Below, in pieces: positions 1 through 6,225 of a stretch of DNA of 64,000 nucleotides. The stretch is from Tautonia rosea (GTDB lineage: Bacteria > Planctomycetota > Planctomycetia > Isosphaerales > Isosphaeraceae). The stretch covers positions 496,001-560,000 of the forward strand of contig NZ_JABBYO010000003.1 in the NCBI RefSeq assembly GCF_012958305.1. Direction: 5' to 3'. The stretch's first letter is position 1. Each line of letters starts with the position of its first letter. Made by a program: the position numbers and the translations under genes. The notes below the pieces were generated by a model. That model had not been told where the DNA came from and made no database searches. It was given only the letters and a program-made list of their open reading frames with translations.

Positions 1-176
1 AGGTTGTTGGCCTGAACGCGGAGCGCATCTACATAGAAGGGATCGCGGTCGAGGATGCGGCCGAGGAACTCGACCTCGAAATCGCGCTGTGATTGCTCGC
101 GCAGGCATCGGGTCGAGGTTTCGGACGACGGCCGATCGCGGTCGGAGTTGCCTGGCAAGTGATCAGAGGCGGCCAT
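1..176 (-). CDS. TPR-type protein, N-terminal part (runs off the left edge)
   Basis: Only the first 58 codons lie in the window. The frame opens at an ATG at 176 preceded by an AGGGAG-type ribosome site. After a polar N-terminus rich in S, D and R, the frame reads into an amphipathic segment (FEVEFLGRILDRDPFYVDALR) that matches the spacing and residues of a tetratricopeptide helix pair. The repeat assignment rests on about one repeat, so the function cannot be given. It lies downstream of and on the same strand as the acidic protein gene at 381-749, with about 200 bases between them, so co-transcription is possible but unproven. Confidence 0.6.
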   Translation of the reverse strand, partial: MAASDHLPGNSDRDRPSSETSTRCLREQSQRDFEVEFLGRILDRDPFYVDALRVQANN

Positions 177-380
177 AGCGCAACGCTCCCTTCCCGTCCG
201 GTCGCCGGTCGAACTCGACGTGGCGTCCGGTTCGGACGTTCAAGCCTACTACACTACGACGCCGAGACACGTTGTGCCAAGCCCTCGTCTGAACCGGGAA
301 CACAAAACGAACGGTCGGGCGGCCCGAGCGAGGGGCCGTCCGGAACCGAACGATCGGTTGAGGAAACGCTTCAGGGGTAC

Positions 381-640
381 TCAGAGATCTTCCTCTTCGT
401 CCTCAATCTCGTCGAGATCGTCATCATCGTCGTCGTCGAAGTCGTCATCATCGTCGAGGTCGATATCGCCGAGGTTGTCGAGATCGTCATCGTCGTCGAA
501 GTCGTCGTCATCTTCGTCGTCATCGAAGTCGTCGTCTTCGTCGAGATCATCGTCATCATCATCGTCGTCGAAGTCGTCGTCGTCGAAGTCGTCGTCTTCG
601 TCGTCGGCCAGATCGTCATCACCGGAATCTTCCTCGTCAT
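381..640. repeat. imperfect trinucleotide tract encoding the Asp-rich tail
   Basis: The plus strand is a near-continuous mix of tcg, tca, tcc and tct triplets. Read on the minus strand it gives Asp and Glu codons. Mixed codons rather than one pure triplet suggest selection on the protein rather than recent slippage. Confidence 0.7.
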
Positions 641-749
641 CCTCTTCGGGATGTCGGGCGAGGGGATCCGCGATGGCCCAATCACCGAGGAGCAGGGCGG
701 AGTTCGTGTCGTCCTCGAGGCAGGCGAGCGGGTTCGGGAGGTCCCACAT
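381..749 (-). CDS. small hyper-acidic Asp-rich protein
   Basis: This is a 122-residue protein of unknown function. The ATG at 749 is preceded by AGAGGA at good spacing; the frame extends upstream but that part has no ribosome site and looks non-coding. Residues 1-35 form an ordinary polar head (MWDLPNPLACLEDD at the start). From about residue 38 to the end the chain is almost wholly Asp, Glu and Phe/Leu in DDDFDDD-like units. No signal peptide is visible, so it is probably cytoplasmic. Such tails can bind cations or basic proteins, but that is inference. The coding DNA is a trinucleotide-rich tract (tcg/tca on the plus strand), so length variation between strains would be expected. Confidence 0.7.
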   Translation of the reverse strand: MWDLPNPLACLEDDTNSALLLGDWAIADPLARHPEEDDEEDSGDDDLADDEDDDFDDDDFDDDDDDDDLDEDDDFDDDEDDDDFDDDDDLDNLGDIDLDDDDDFDDDDDDDLDEIEDEEEDL

Positions 750-930
750 GGGGTCGTTCCTCTTGCCAGGACGGCTCGGGCCGATGGGATCGGCCCGAAG
801 GGTCGGGGCGGGAATATCGAGTCCGAAAGCTCTCCGCCGGACCACTTTGGGCCGGAGGAGACATACTGGTAGTCTCATAAAGAACGATTGTCAAGCATGG
901 CCCAGAACTCGCCGGGGCCAGAGATCGAAA

Positions 931-1956
931 TCAGAGCGGTTCGTCGGCTGAGGCAAGGCGGATGATCTGGCCAGACGCGGCCGATCGGGCAATCGCTTCC
1001 TGGAGACGAACCGTCTCGATTGCCTGCTCAGCAGAGCAGCAGGGAGGACTTCCCGATCGAATCGCGTTGATGAAATCACCATCAATGCTCGTCTGGTTGC
1101 TCCGCAACGGAAGGTCTTGAACAGGAGCTTCTGAATCGGCTCCCGCGAGGCAAAGGCTTGAGGCATTCGCTCGTAAGGTGCCGCGTTCGCCGAAATACGT
1201 GATTTCGAACAAACTGCCAGGGGACACACCGCTAATGGCAAGGGTGGCGGGCGTGCCGTCGATCAGGCGAAGAGTGATGGCATTGACGACATCGAGGCCT
1301 GGTTCCTCGCGATCCTGGAAGGCCGAAACCTCGGCCACGGGACGGTCGGTGGTCCAGATCAAGGCGTCGAGCAGGTGGTCACCGTCATCGGCGATGATTC
1401 CTCCTCCCGAGACCTTGGGGTCGACTCGCCAGGCGTGGCCACCCGGCTCTCGTTGGGTGGCGAGCCAGGAATTCGCCATAACGGCCATGACCAGCCTGAG
1501 ACGGCCAATCGCCCCTTCTGCCAGTAATCGGCGAGCCTCAATCAAGCTCGGGACCAGGCGAAACTGGTGCCCGACGCCCACGACCCGATCTCGCCCTCGA
1601 GCCAGGTTGACGATATCGACCGCCTCCTGGGTATTGGTCGAGAGCGGTTTCTCAATAAAGAGATGACACCCTGCCTGCAAGCCATCCATTGCGGTGCGGT
1701 AGTGGGCCCGAGGAGGGGTGAAGATGGCCAGGACGTCGGGCCGAGCCTCGGTCAGAAGCTGCTGATGGTCAGCGAAGGCCTGAATGGATGACGGGTCGCC
1801 ATCGGGGCCGATCAGCTCCGAGGCAAGGGCTCGCGCCGCCTCGCGATCCGAATCGACGCACCCGGTAATGCGGACCGCTTCGATCTCTCGTAATCGCCCG
1901 GAGTGAATCCGAGCTGATCGGCCACAGCCGACGATGCCAATCGTAAGCGCTGTCAT
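931..1956 (-). CDS. Gfo/Idh/MocA family NAD(P)-dependent oxidoreductase
   Basis: A 341-residue sugar- or inositol-type dehydrogenase. The start is the ATG at 1956, which places the Rossmann glycines (G10, G12, GCGRSA) at the very N-terminus as usual in the family; the 27 codons upstream look non-coding. The family EKP motif is at residues 102-104, and the conserved His of the DGDHLLD motif at about 194 is the likely catalytic base. Length is typical. Planctomycete genomes carry many paralogues of unknown substrate, so no specific sugar can be named. It stands alone, with a tRNA-His on the other strand about 270 bases upstream. Confidence 0.88.
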   Translation of the reverse strand: MTALTIGIVGCGRSARIHSGRLREIEAVRITGCVDSDREAARALASELIGPDGDPSSIQAFADHQQLLTEARPDVLAIFTPPRAHYRTAMDGLQAGCHLFIEKPLSTNTQEAVDIVNLARGRDRVVGVGHQFRLVPSLIEARRLLAEGAIGRLRLVMAVMANSWLATQREPGGHAWRVDPKVSGGGIIADDGDHLLDALIWTTDRPVAEVSAFQDREEPGLDVVNAITLRLIDGTPATLAISGVSPGSLFEITYFGERGTLRANASSLCLAGADSEAPVQDLPLRSNQTSIDGDFINAIRSGSPPCCSAEQAIETVRLQEAIARSAASGQIIRLASADEPL

Positions 1957-2223
1957 GTCTCGCACCCGGAGCTTTCCGACGGATCCTCGGTCTGGCGACT
2001 CATCCGCCAGACGTGACGGATCGCAACATCCCAGCAAGCCTACGGTGCCTCGTCAAGACCATCGCCGTAATCGGCGTGATCTTCCTGGACCAACAACCCT
2101 CACCTGGCCTGCCGTTCGCCATTGCAACTCCGGCTCAACCCGACCGATCGAGGCGAGTTTGACCCGAGTGCCGGCTTGACTCGGACGGCAAGGGCTCCGT
2201 ATTCTTGTGCAAAGCATTTCGAT

Positions 2224-2297
2224 GGTGGCTGTTGCCTAGCGGTTAAGGCGCCAGATTGTGGATCTGGAGATCGCGGGTTCGAATCCCGTCAGCCACC
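2224..2297 (+). tRNA. tRNA-His (anticodon GTG)
   Basis: A full cloverleaf can be folded. The 7-bp acceptor stem is 2225-2231 with 2290-2296. An extra G at position -1 (2224) faces C73 (2297), the histidine identity signature. The anticodon stem is CCAGA/TCTGG with loop TTGTGGA. CCA is not encoded. A second, clearly different tRNA-His lies at 4508-4579. Confidence 0.95.
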
Positions 2298-2325
2298 CTC
2301 TGCCCAAACCAATCAGCAAAGAAGT

Positions 2326-2358
2326 ATCGCCCCTCGATCTCAGGGATCGAGGGGCGAT
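2326..2358. terminator. bidirectional intrinsic terminator
   Basis: A 14-bp perfect inverted repeat (ATCGCCCCTCGATC and its complement) with a 5-base loop. A TTTT run follows on the plus strand. It sits between tRNA-His and the convergent slipin gene and can serve both. Confidence 0.85.
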
Positions 2359-2365
2359 GGTCGTT

Positions 2366-3472
2366 TTAGAGGACGTTGATCACCCGATCGGCGAGTCCCT
2401 TCTCGCCGAGGATTACGTTGAGGTGCCCGCTGGACGCGATCCGCTCCAGCACCTCCAGCTCGCGGAGCCGCATGAGAGCTGGGTGGTCGGTCAGGAGCTT
2501 GGCCGTGTTGGCCTGGCTGCGGAGCGCGGCCGTCTCCTCGCGACGGGTGATGAGGTTGGCCTCGGCGGCCTTGCGGGCCTCGGTGACCTTGTTCATCAGG
2601 TCCTTCATCTCGCCCGGAAGGATCAGGTCGCGGATACCGGCCGATCGGACCTCCAGGCCGAGGCTCGATGCCCGGGAGCGGAGGAGCTCCTCGGTCTCTC
2701 GGGCCACGCTGTCCTTGTCGGCGAGCAAGGCGTCGAGCGTTCGTCCGCCGAGGACAGCCCGAAGCACGAGCTGGGCCTCGCGGTAGAGGGCCTGACGGTG
2801 GTCGTCGACCACACAGACGGCCCGCCGGGGGTCGCTGACAACGAAGCTCACCTGGGCGTTCAAACGAAGGGTGACCGTATCGGCGGTCATGATCTCCTGG
2901 CCGGTCAGGTCGAGCGTGGCCTCACGGAGGTCAACCTCAACCACTCGGGCCTCGGTGGACCCTCGCCAGAAGGCGTAGAGACCGGGGTCGAGGGTGTCGG
3001 CGTAATGACCGTCGAGGAACAGGACACCGGCGCGGTTGCGATCGACTGTGCAGAGATCCAGCAAGCCGGAGGCTCCCGGAGTCTGGGCGATGACCTTCAA
3101 ATCCTCATGCTCGAAGCGGGCTCGGCGGGCGTCGACCACCTCGATCCGAACGTCGCGAGGACCGGTCCAGTAGACGTACAGACCCGGACCGAGCACACAG
3201 GAGAACCGGCCGTCGATCCAGACCAGAGCTCGGCGGTCGTCCTTCAGGTCAACGACCTCGGCGTATGGCTTCAAGACGCCGGACTTGACGATCAGGTCGA
3301 GCCGATCGTGAACGAGGCGAGGGGCTCGCATCGAGATGACCTGAGCCTCGATCCGGCCGAGCGGGTCAAACAGCCAATGCGTTCCCTCGCCGAGCAGGCC
3401 GCGGAACTCTCCCCGGCGAAAGAGAAGTCCCATCTCGTAACTTCGAACATGAACACGCTTCATCAAGAACAT
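2366..3472 (-). CDS. slipin/stomatin-like SPFH (band 7) protein with three entry repeats
   Basis: A 368-residue protein. ATG 3472 has AGGAGG seven bases upstream, so the longer frame is rejected. SPFH proteins form membrane-associated ring scaffolds. Here three similar beta-hairpin modules precede the band 7 body: about residues 13-36 (GLLFRRGEF), 81-103 (ALVWIDGRF) and 147-170 (GVLFLDGHY), each ending in a G-T/L-H/Y-hydrophobic turn. The band 7 core runs from about 175 to 310, followed by a charged helix (EARKAAEANLITRREETAALRS cut short here) typical of the flotillin/stomatin stalk. No clear N-terminal transmembrane helix is seen, so membrane contact may be peripheral. Slipin is the best family match; the exact role is unknown. 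Confidence 0.85.
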   Translation of the reverse strand: MFLMKRVHVRSYEMGLLFRRGEFRGLLGEGTHWLFDPLGRIEAQVISMRAPRLVHDRLDLIVKSGVLKPYAEVVDLKDDRRALVWIDGRFSCVLGPGLYVYWTGPRDVRIEVVDARRARFEHEDLKVIAQTPGASGLLDLCTVDRNRAGVLFLDGHYADTLDPGLYAFWRGSTEARVVEVDLREATLDLTGQEIMTADTVTLRLNAQVSFVVSDPRRAVCVVDDHRQALYREAQLVLRAVLGGRTLDALLADKDSVARETEELLRSRASSLGLEVRSAGIRDLILPGEMKDLMNKVTEARKAAEANLITRREETAALRSQANTAKLLTDHPALMRLRELEVLERIASSGHLNVILGEKGLADRVINVL

Positions 3473-3932
3473 GGGGAGCCTCCTCGTCCGGGGGAATCGC
3501 CGGACGTGATTCAGGGAAATGGCATAAAGGCATTCCTTCGAAAGAACGGGACCGCCCTTGGAAGGCCAGGCAGCCGCCAATCGCACACCGAGGGTGCGGG
3601 GCATCGCATCGATAGCCATGATTGTCGACTCAGGGGAATCGTGTCGGGAGGGTCCTGCTCGGGCGATCGGAACCGCACGAGAGGATTTCCCGAACGATGG
3701 CCAAATTCCGACGATCAGCGGGGTATTTCTGCGGGCCTCAAGGCCCCTCGTCCGTGCTTGCGCTCGCCTCGGTGGGCGGGATGTCGCTCGAGCCGACCCG
3801 GTGGGTCCGAGTCGGCTCGTCCGGTCATCTCGCGCCGGGCGAAGGCCGATTGGACAACTGCTGGCCTCCCTCGGGCTTCAGGTGAGACGCTATCGCGTCA
3901 GGGTGGGGAAACGGGCATTCAACCTGTTTCCG
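3473..3932. other. non-coding gap between slipin gene and tRNA array
   Basis: No convincing gene was found on either strand. The open frames here have no ribosome site or recognisable protein content. The gap holds the slipin leader and a GC-rich hairpin at 3789-3819. Confidence 0.6.
3789..3819 (-). terminator. possible terminator of the tRNA array
   Basis: A 9-bp stem (CGAGCCGAC with GTCGGCTCG) with a 13-base loop, about 115 bases past the last tRNA on the minus strand. There is no T run, so confidence is low. Confidence 0.35.
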
Positions 3933-4006
3933 TAAAGTGGGCAGGATTCGAACCTGCGACTCCCGGGTTATGGGCCCGGTGCTCTCTCCAACTGAGCTAC
4001 CACGAT
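3933..4006 (-). tRNA. tRNA-Met-type (anticodon CAT), imperfect acceptor stem
   Basis: The anticodon stem is CCGGG/CCCGG with loop CCCATAA, the T arm is GCAGG/CCTGC and the D arm is of elongator type (TAGCTC...GAGC). The acceptor is weak: the inner four pairs form, but positions 2-71 and 3-70 are T-T and C-T mismatches. It could be elongator Met or an Ile2 precursor (C34 lysidine). CCA is not encoded. It is the last gene of the minus-strand array. Confidence 0.7.
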
Positions 4007-4104
4007 CTGAGGACGCTTCGTTTCGATCCCATGTCCGGAACGCACCGGGCCGATCGCCCTGGAAGGCGAGGCCGTTGCGCCGCTGGCCCTGCGACCTCAG
4101 ACGA

Positions 4105-4127
4105 CCCGACGGTGATAAGCCGTCGGG
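4105..4127 (-). terminator. perfect 8-bp hairpin just past tRNA-Cys
   Basis: CCCGACGG and CCGTCGGG flank a 7-base loop, starting 3 bases beyond the 3' end of tRNA-Cys in the minus-strand direction. It may be a processing or pausing hairpin; no T run is present. Confidence 0.4.
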
Positions 4128-4129
4128 AG

Positions 4130-4200
4130 AGACGCGGGTGGGAGTCGAACCCACTTCCACCGATTTGCAGTCGGTTGCCTGGCCGTCTGGCTCCCGCGTC
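4130..4200 (-). tRNA. tRNA-Cys (anticodon GCA)
   Basis: Perfect 7-bp acceptor (GACGCGG/CCGCGTC), T arm GTGGG/CCCAC, anticodon loop CTGCAAA and discriminator U73, the cysteine identity base. Confidence 0.92.
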
Positions 4201-4225
4201 TGATGGATGATCCTCTTTGAATCAG

Positions 4226-4296
4226 TGCTCCCGCCAGGAGTTGAACCTGGTCCTCGACCTTCGCAGGGTCGTATGCCTCCCTCACACCCCGGGAAC
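4226..4296 (-). tRNA. tRNA-Arg (anticodon GCG)
   Basis: Acceptor GTTCCCG/CGGGAGC pairs fully, allowing one G-T. The anticodon stem is CGACC/GGTCG with loop CTGCGAA. The T arm is identical to that of the adjacent tRNA-Arg(TCG). The D arm is tight, with no clear base 26. Anticodon GCG reads CGC and CGU directly, unlike the usual bacterial ACG (inosine) form. Confidence 0.72.
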
Positions 4297-4313
4297 GTGC
4301 TGATTGAGCAGAG

Positions 4314-4385
4314 TACCCCCGCCAGGAGTTGAACCTGGTCCTCGACGTTCGAAGCGTCGTGTGCGATCCGACACACTCCAGGGGC
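4314..4385 (-). tRNA. tRNA-Arg (anticodon TCG)
   Basis: Acceptor GCCCCTG/CGGGGGT with two G-T pairs, D stem GTGT/GCAC, anticodon stem CGACG/CGTCG with loop CTTCGAA, T arm CCAGG/CCTGG, A73. It reads CGA. Confidence 0.88.
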
Positions 4386-4415
4386 TAGAATCAGACAAGC
4401 TCATTGAGCGCGGAG

Positions 4416-4485
4416 CAGAGGTGCAAGGATTCGAACCCTTTCGGCGCGTGTTGGAGACGCGCTGCGCTCCCAGGCGTACACCTCT
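4416..4485 (-). tRNA. tRNA-Trp (anticodon CCA)
   Basis: Acceptor AGAGGTG/CACCTCT, anticodon stem CGCGT/ACGCG with loop CTCCAAC, G73 as expected for tryptophan. The outermost T-stem pair is A-G and the D loop is short, giving 70 bases in all. Confidence 0.85.
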
Positions 4486-4507
4486 ATGAACGTCAATGGG
4501 TTGGAAG

Positions 4508-4579
4508 GGTGTCCGACGGGAATCGAACCCGTGCCTCGAGGCCCACAACCTCGGGTGCTGCCGTTACACCACGGACACC
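4508..4579 (-). tRNA. tRNA-His (anticodon GTG), second copy
   Basis: Acceptor GTGTCCG/CGGACAC, extra G-1 at 4579 facing C73 at 4508, anticodon stem CGAGG/CCTCG with loop TTGTGGG, T arm ACGGG/CCCGT. All histidine identity features are present, but the body differs widely from tRNA-His at 2224-2297. Confidence 0.9.
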
Positions 4580-4626
4580 ATTGATGTCAATTGGATCGAA
4601 TAGGAACGAATTGAATCGGATCGCAG

Positions 4627-4712
4627 CGGAAGGGGAGGGATTCGAACCCTCACGCCCCGAAAGGCGCACTCCTTAGCAGAGAGGCCCGGCCAGCCGTATC
4701 CGGTTCCCTTCC
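4627..4712 (-). tRNA. tRNA-Ser (anticodon GCT)
   Basis: A class II tRNA of 86 bases with a long variable arm. Acceptor GGAAGGG/CCCTTCC, anticodon loop CTGCTAA, T arm GAGGG/CCCTC, G73. The outermost anticodon-stem pair is C-T. Confidence 0.9.
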
Positions 4713-4831
4713 ATCGTGTGTTTCATGGGATCGAGGCGAGATTCGACCCGCCAGGAATCAATCCTCGACTTCGCCACGCGAGGGCGACGTTGTCCCTTGA
4801 ATTTTGGGCTCGTCAATTGAGCGATTGTGAG

Positions 4832-4902
4832 TGGACCGCCGGGGAGTCGAACCCCGATTTCCTGCTTGCAAGGCAGGTGTCGTCCCGTTAGACCAGCAGC
4901 CC
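4832..4902 (-). tRNA. tRNA-Ala (anticodon TGC)
   Basis: Acceptor GGGCTGC/GCGGTCC carries the alanine identity wobble G3-U70 and A73. Anticodon stem CCTGC/GCAGG with loop CTTGCAA, T arm CGGGG/CCCCG. Confidence 0.93.
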
Positions 4903-4994
4903 ATCATGTTTAATCGCCGGAAGCGTACCCCGATAACGTCAACCTGAACCACCCTTGAAGGTTCGAAACCCGGAAGGCTTTGGCCTACCGAGAG

Positions 4995-5064
4995 TCCCAG
5001 GCCCCGGTATCGAGCCGGGCAAACCAGGCTTATGAGGCCCAGCCGGGCACCTGCCACGCCTGGA
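4995..5064 (-). tRNA. degenerate tRNA-like gene with CAT anticodon
   Basis: Loop CTCATAA sits on a TGGGC/GCCTG stem with wobble pairs. The T arm is CCCGG/CCGGG with loop CTCGATA (T54 changed to C) and the acceptor TCCAGGC/GCCTGGG pairs. The D arm is abnormal, folding only as GGC/GCC with a 4-base loop. It may be a decayed or highly divergent Met or Ile2 tRNA. Confidence 0.45.
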
Positions 5065-5089
5065 GGAATGGTATTGCGACGGCACCGAG

Positions 5090-5160
5090 CAGCCCGTGAG
5101 GGAGTTGAACCCTCCTCTCCTGGCTGAAAACCAGGTGTCCTGCCGCTAGACGAACGAGCC
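5090..5160 (-). tRNA. tRNA-Glu (anticodon TTC)
   Basis: Acceptor GGCTCGT/ACGGGCT, anticodon stem CCTGG/CCAGG with loop TTTTCAG, T arm GAGGG/CCCTC, G73. Confidence 0.92.
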
Positions 5161-5349
5161 CTTTCACGTATCAATCCGGTCAATATTCAGTCGCCCATGA
5201 AGAACTTGTCCCCGCGTCGTTCGGTTGAGGGCCGGGTGTCCTTGTGCGATGCGAACGATTGAATATTCACGTGTTTAGAAACAGCATCAAACCGGAAGTC
5301 GAGGGGTCGAGGTGCCTTGAAATCTTTGGCCTGGAACAGCGTGGTTCAG

Positions 5350-5433
5350 CGGAAGGGGAGGGAATCGAACCCCCAAGGCTCATCGCTCGGCCGTGTTCCA
5401 AACGGCTGCCGTCGCCCATCGGCTTGCCCTTCC
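5350..5433 (-). tRNA. tRNA-Ser (anticodon GGA)
   Basis: A class II tRNA of 84 bases with the same acceptor (GGAAGGG/CCCTTCC) and G73 as tRNA-Ser(GCT). Anticodon stem GCCGT/ACGGC with loop TTGGAAC, long variable arm, T arm GGGGG/CCCTC with one G-T. Confidence 0.9.
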
Positions 5434-5618
5434 CTCCAGGAAGTCCGTGAACCATTGGCTGAAATGACACCTGCGGTTCCCCGCGAACCACCTGATGCGA
5501 GCGATCACGAACATCCCGATTGATGGATCGGATCTTGGTTTCAAGGTGCTTGAGTTTGAAGCAGTGGTCGCCGTGTGCCAGGGGTTTCCCACCCAAGGTC
5601 TCGATCGATTCGTTCAAG

Positions 5619-5689
5619 AGTGCCCAGCGGGAGTCGAACCCGCACATCCGCCCCAGGAGGGCAGCGGACAGCCGCACCATCATGGGCAC
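5619..5689 (-). tRNA. tRNA-Arg (anticodon CCT), U73
   Basis: Acceptor GTGCCCA/TGGGCAC is perfect, T arm GCGGG/CCCGC. The anticodon stem CTGCC/GGCGG with loop CTCCTGG gives CCT. The discriminator is U73, unusual for arginine, and the D stem relies on wobble pairs. A register giving Gly(TCC) was tested and does not pair. Confidence 0.72.
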
Positions 5690-5721
5690 GAGAATCGAAC
5701 ACCTGATTATCAAAGAACAAG

Positions 5722-5793
5722 AGCACCGGGTGGGAGTCGAACCCACGCCACCGCGATGCGAGCGCGGTGTCCTGGGCTCTGGACCACCAGTGC
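5722..5793 (-). tRNA. tRNA with CGC anticodon (Ala by anticodon), lacking G3-U70
   Basis: Acceptor GCACTGG/CCGGTGC, D stem GTCC/GGAC, anticodon stem CCGCG/CGCGG with loop CTCGCAT, T arm GTGGG/CCCAC. The anticodon reads GCG (Ala), but pair 3-70 is A-U and base 73 is U, so the known alanine identity elements are missing. It is the first gene of the array. Confidence 0.75.
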
Positions 5794-6225
5794 TTCGGGC
5801 AATCGATGTTCACGAGGATTGGTTGCGCGGTTTGCGAACGCCGTGGAATGTTCCATCTCAACTGATTGATTGCGGCGTATCGAAAACGGCCCGGTCGTCA
5901 TGGGACGACCGGGCCGTTGCGAGGGATTCGCGAGACGGTGATCGGTCGTCAGAGGAGCAGGGACCGTGCGCTCAACCAGGCCGGACGCATCGCTTCCGGT
6001 TGACTCGCGCTTCGTGATAACAGTTGAGCGAATGATCGATTCAAGCACATTGCGATCCTACTCCCCTGCAGAAGCGACGGAGAGAAACCCCAAGGCCGCA
6101 CGGCCCCGGTTAAGCCTCGCCAATCGGCGAACACTTTCCCAGACGCTTAATCGGTGACGGATGTTCGCGCCCTTCCCAGGATTTATTTCAGCAAGCGATC
6201 GTGGCGAAGATCGACCGCAAGGGGA
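5794..6225. other. non-coding gap holding a terminator
   Basis: Apart from the terminator at 5885-5918 nothing was recognised. Open frames here lack ribosome sites. The promoter of the minus-strand tRNA array should lie in 5794-5884, but no clear -35/-10 pair was seen. Confidence 0.5.
5885..5918 (-). terminator. strong intrinsic terminator
   Basis: A 15-bp perfect stem (left arm AACGGCCCGGTCGTC) with a 4-base loop, followed on the minus strand by TTTT (aaaa at 5883-5886). It separates the HtrA gene from the tRNA array. Confidence 0.85.

Noticed and set aside
2258-4210. 650-codon open frame on the plus strand
   Set aside because: It is antisense to the slipin gene and crosses tRNA genes. The composition (GHHDLL, VEVEGV runs) fits reverse-strand reading, and there is no ribosome site.
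4741-4800. Possible decayed tRNA (TTCGAAT-like loop) between tRNA-Ser and tRNA-Ala
   Set aside because: A GGTCGAAT-type T loop is visible but the stems do not pair and no anticodon loop can be placed.
5690-5721. T-arm-like sequence GGTGTTCGATTCTCG between tRNA-Arg(CCT) and tRNA-Ala(CGC)
   Set aside because: Only part of a T arm is present; no acceptor or anticodon stem fits.
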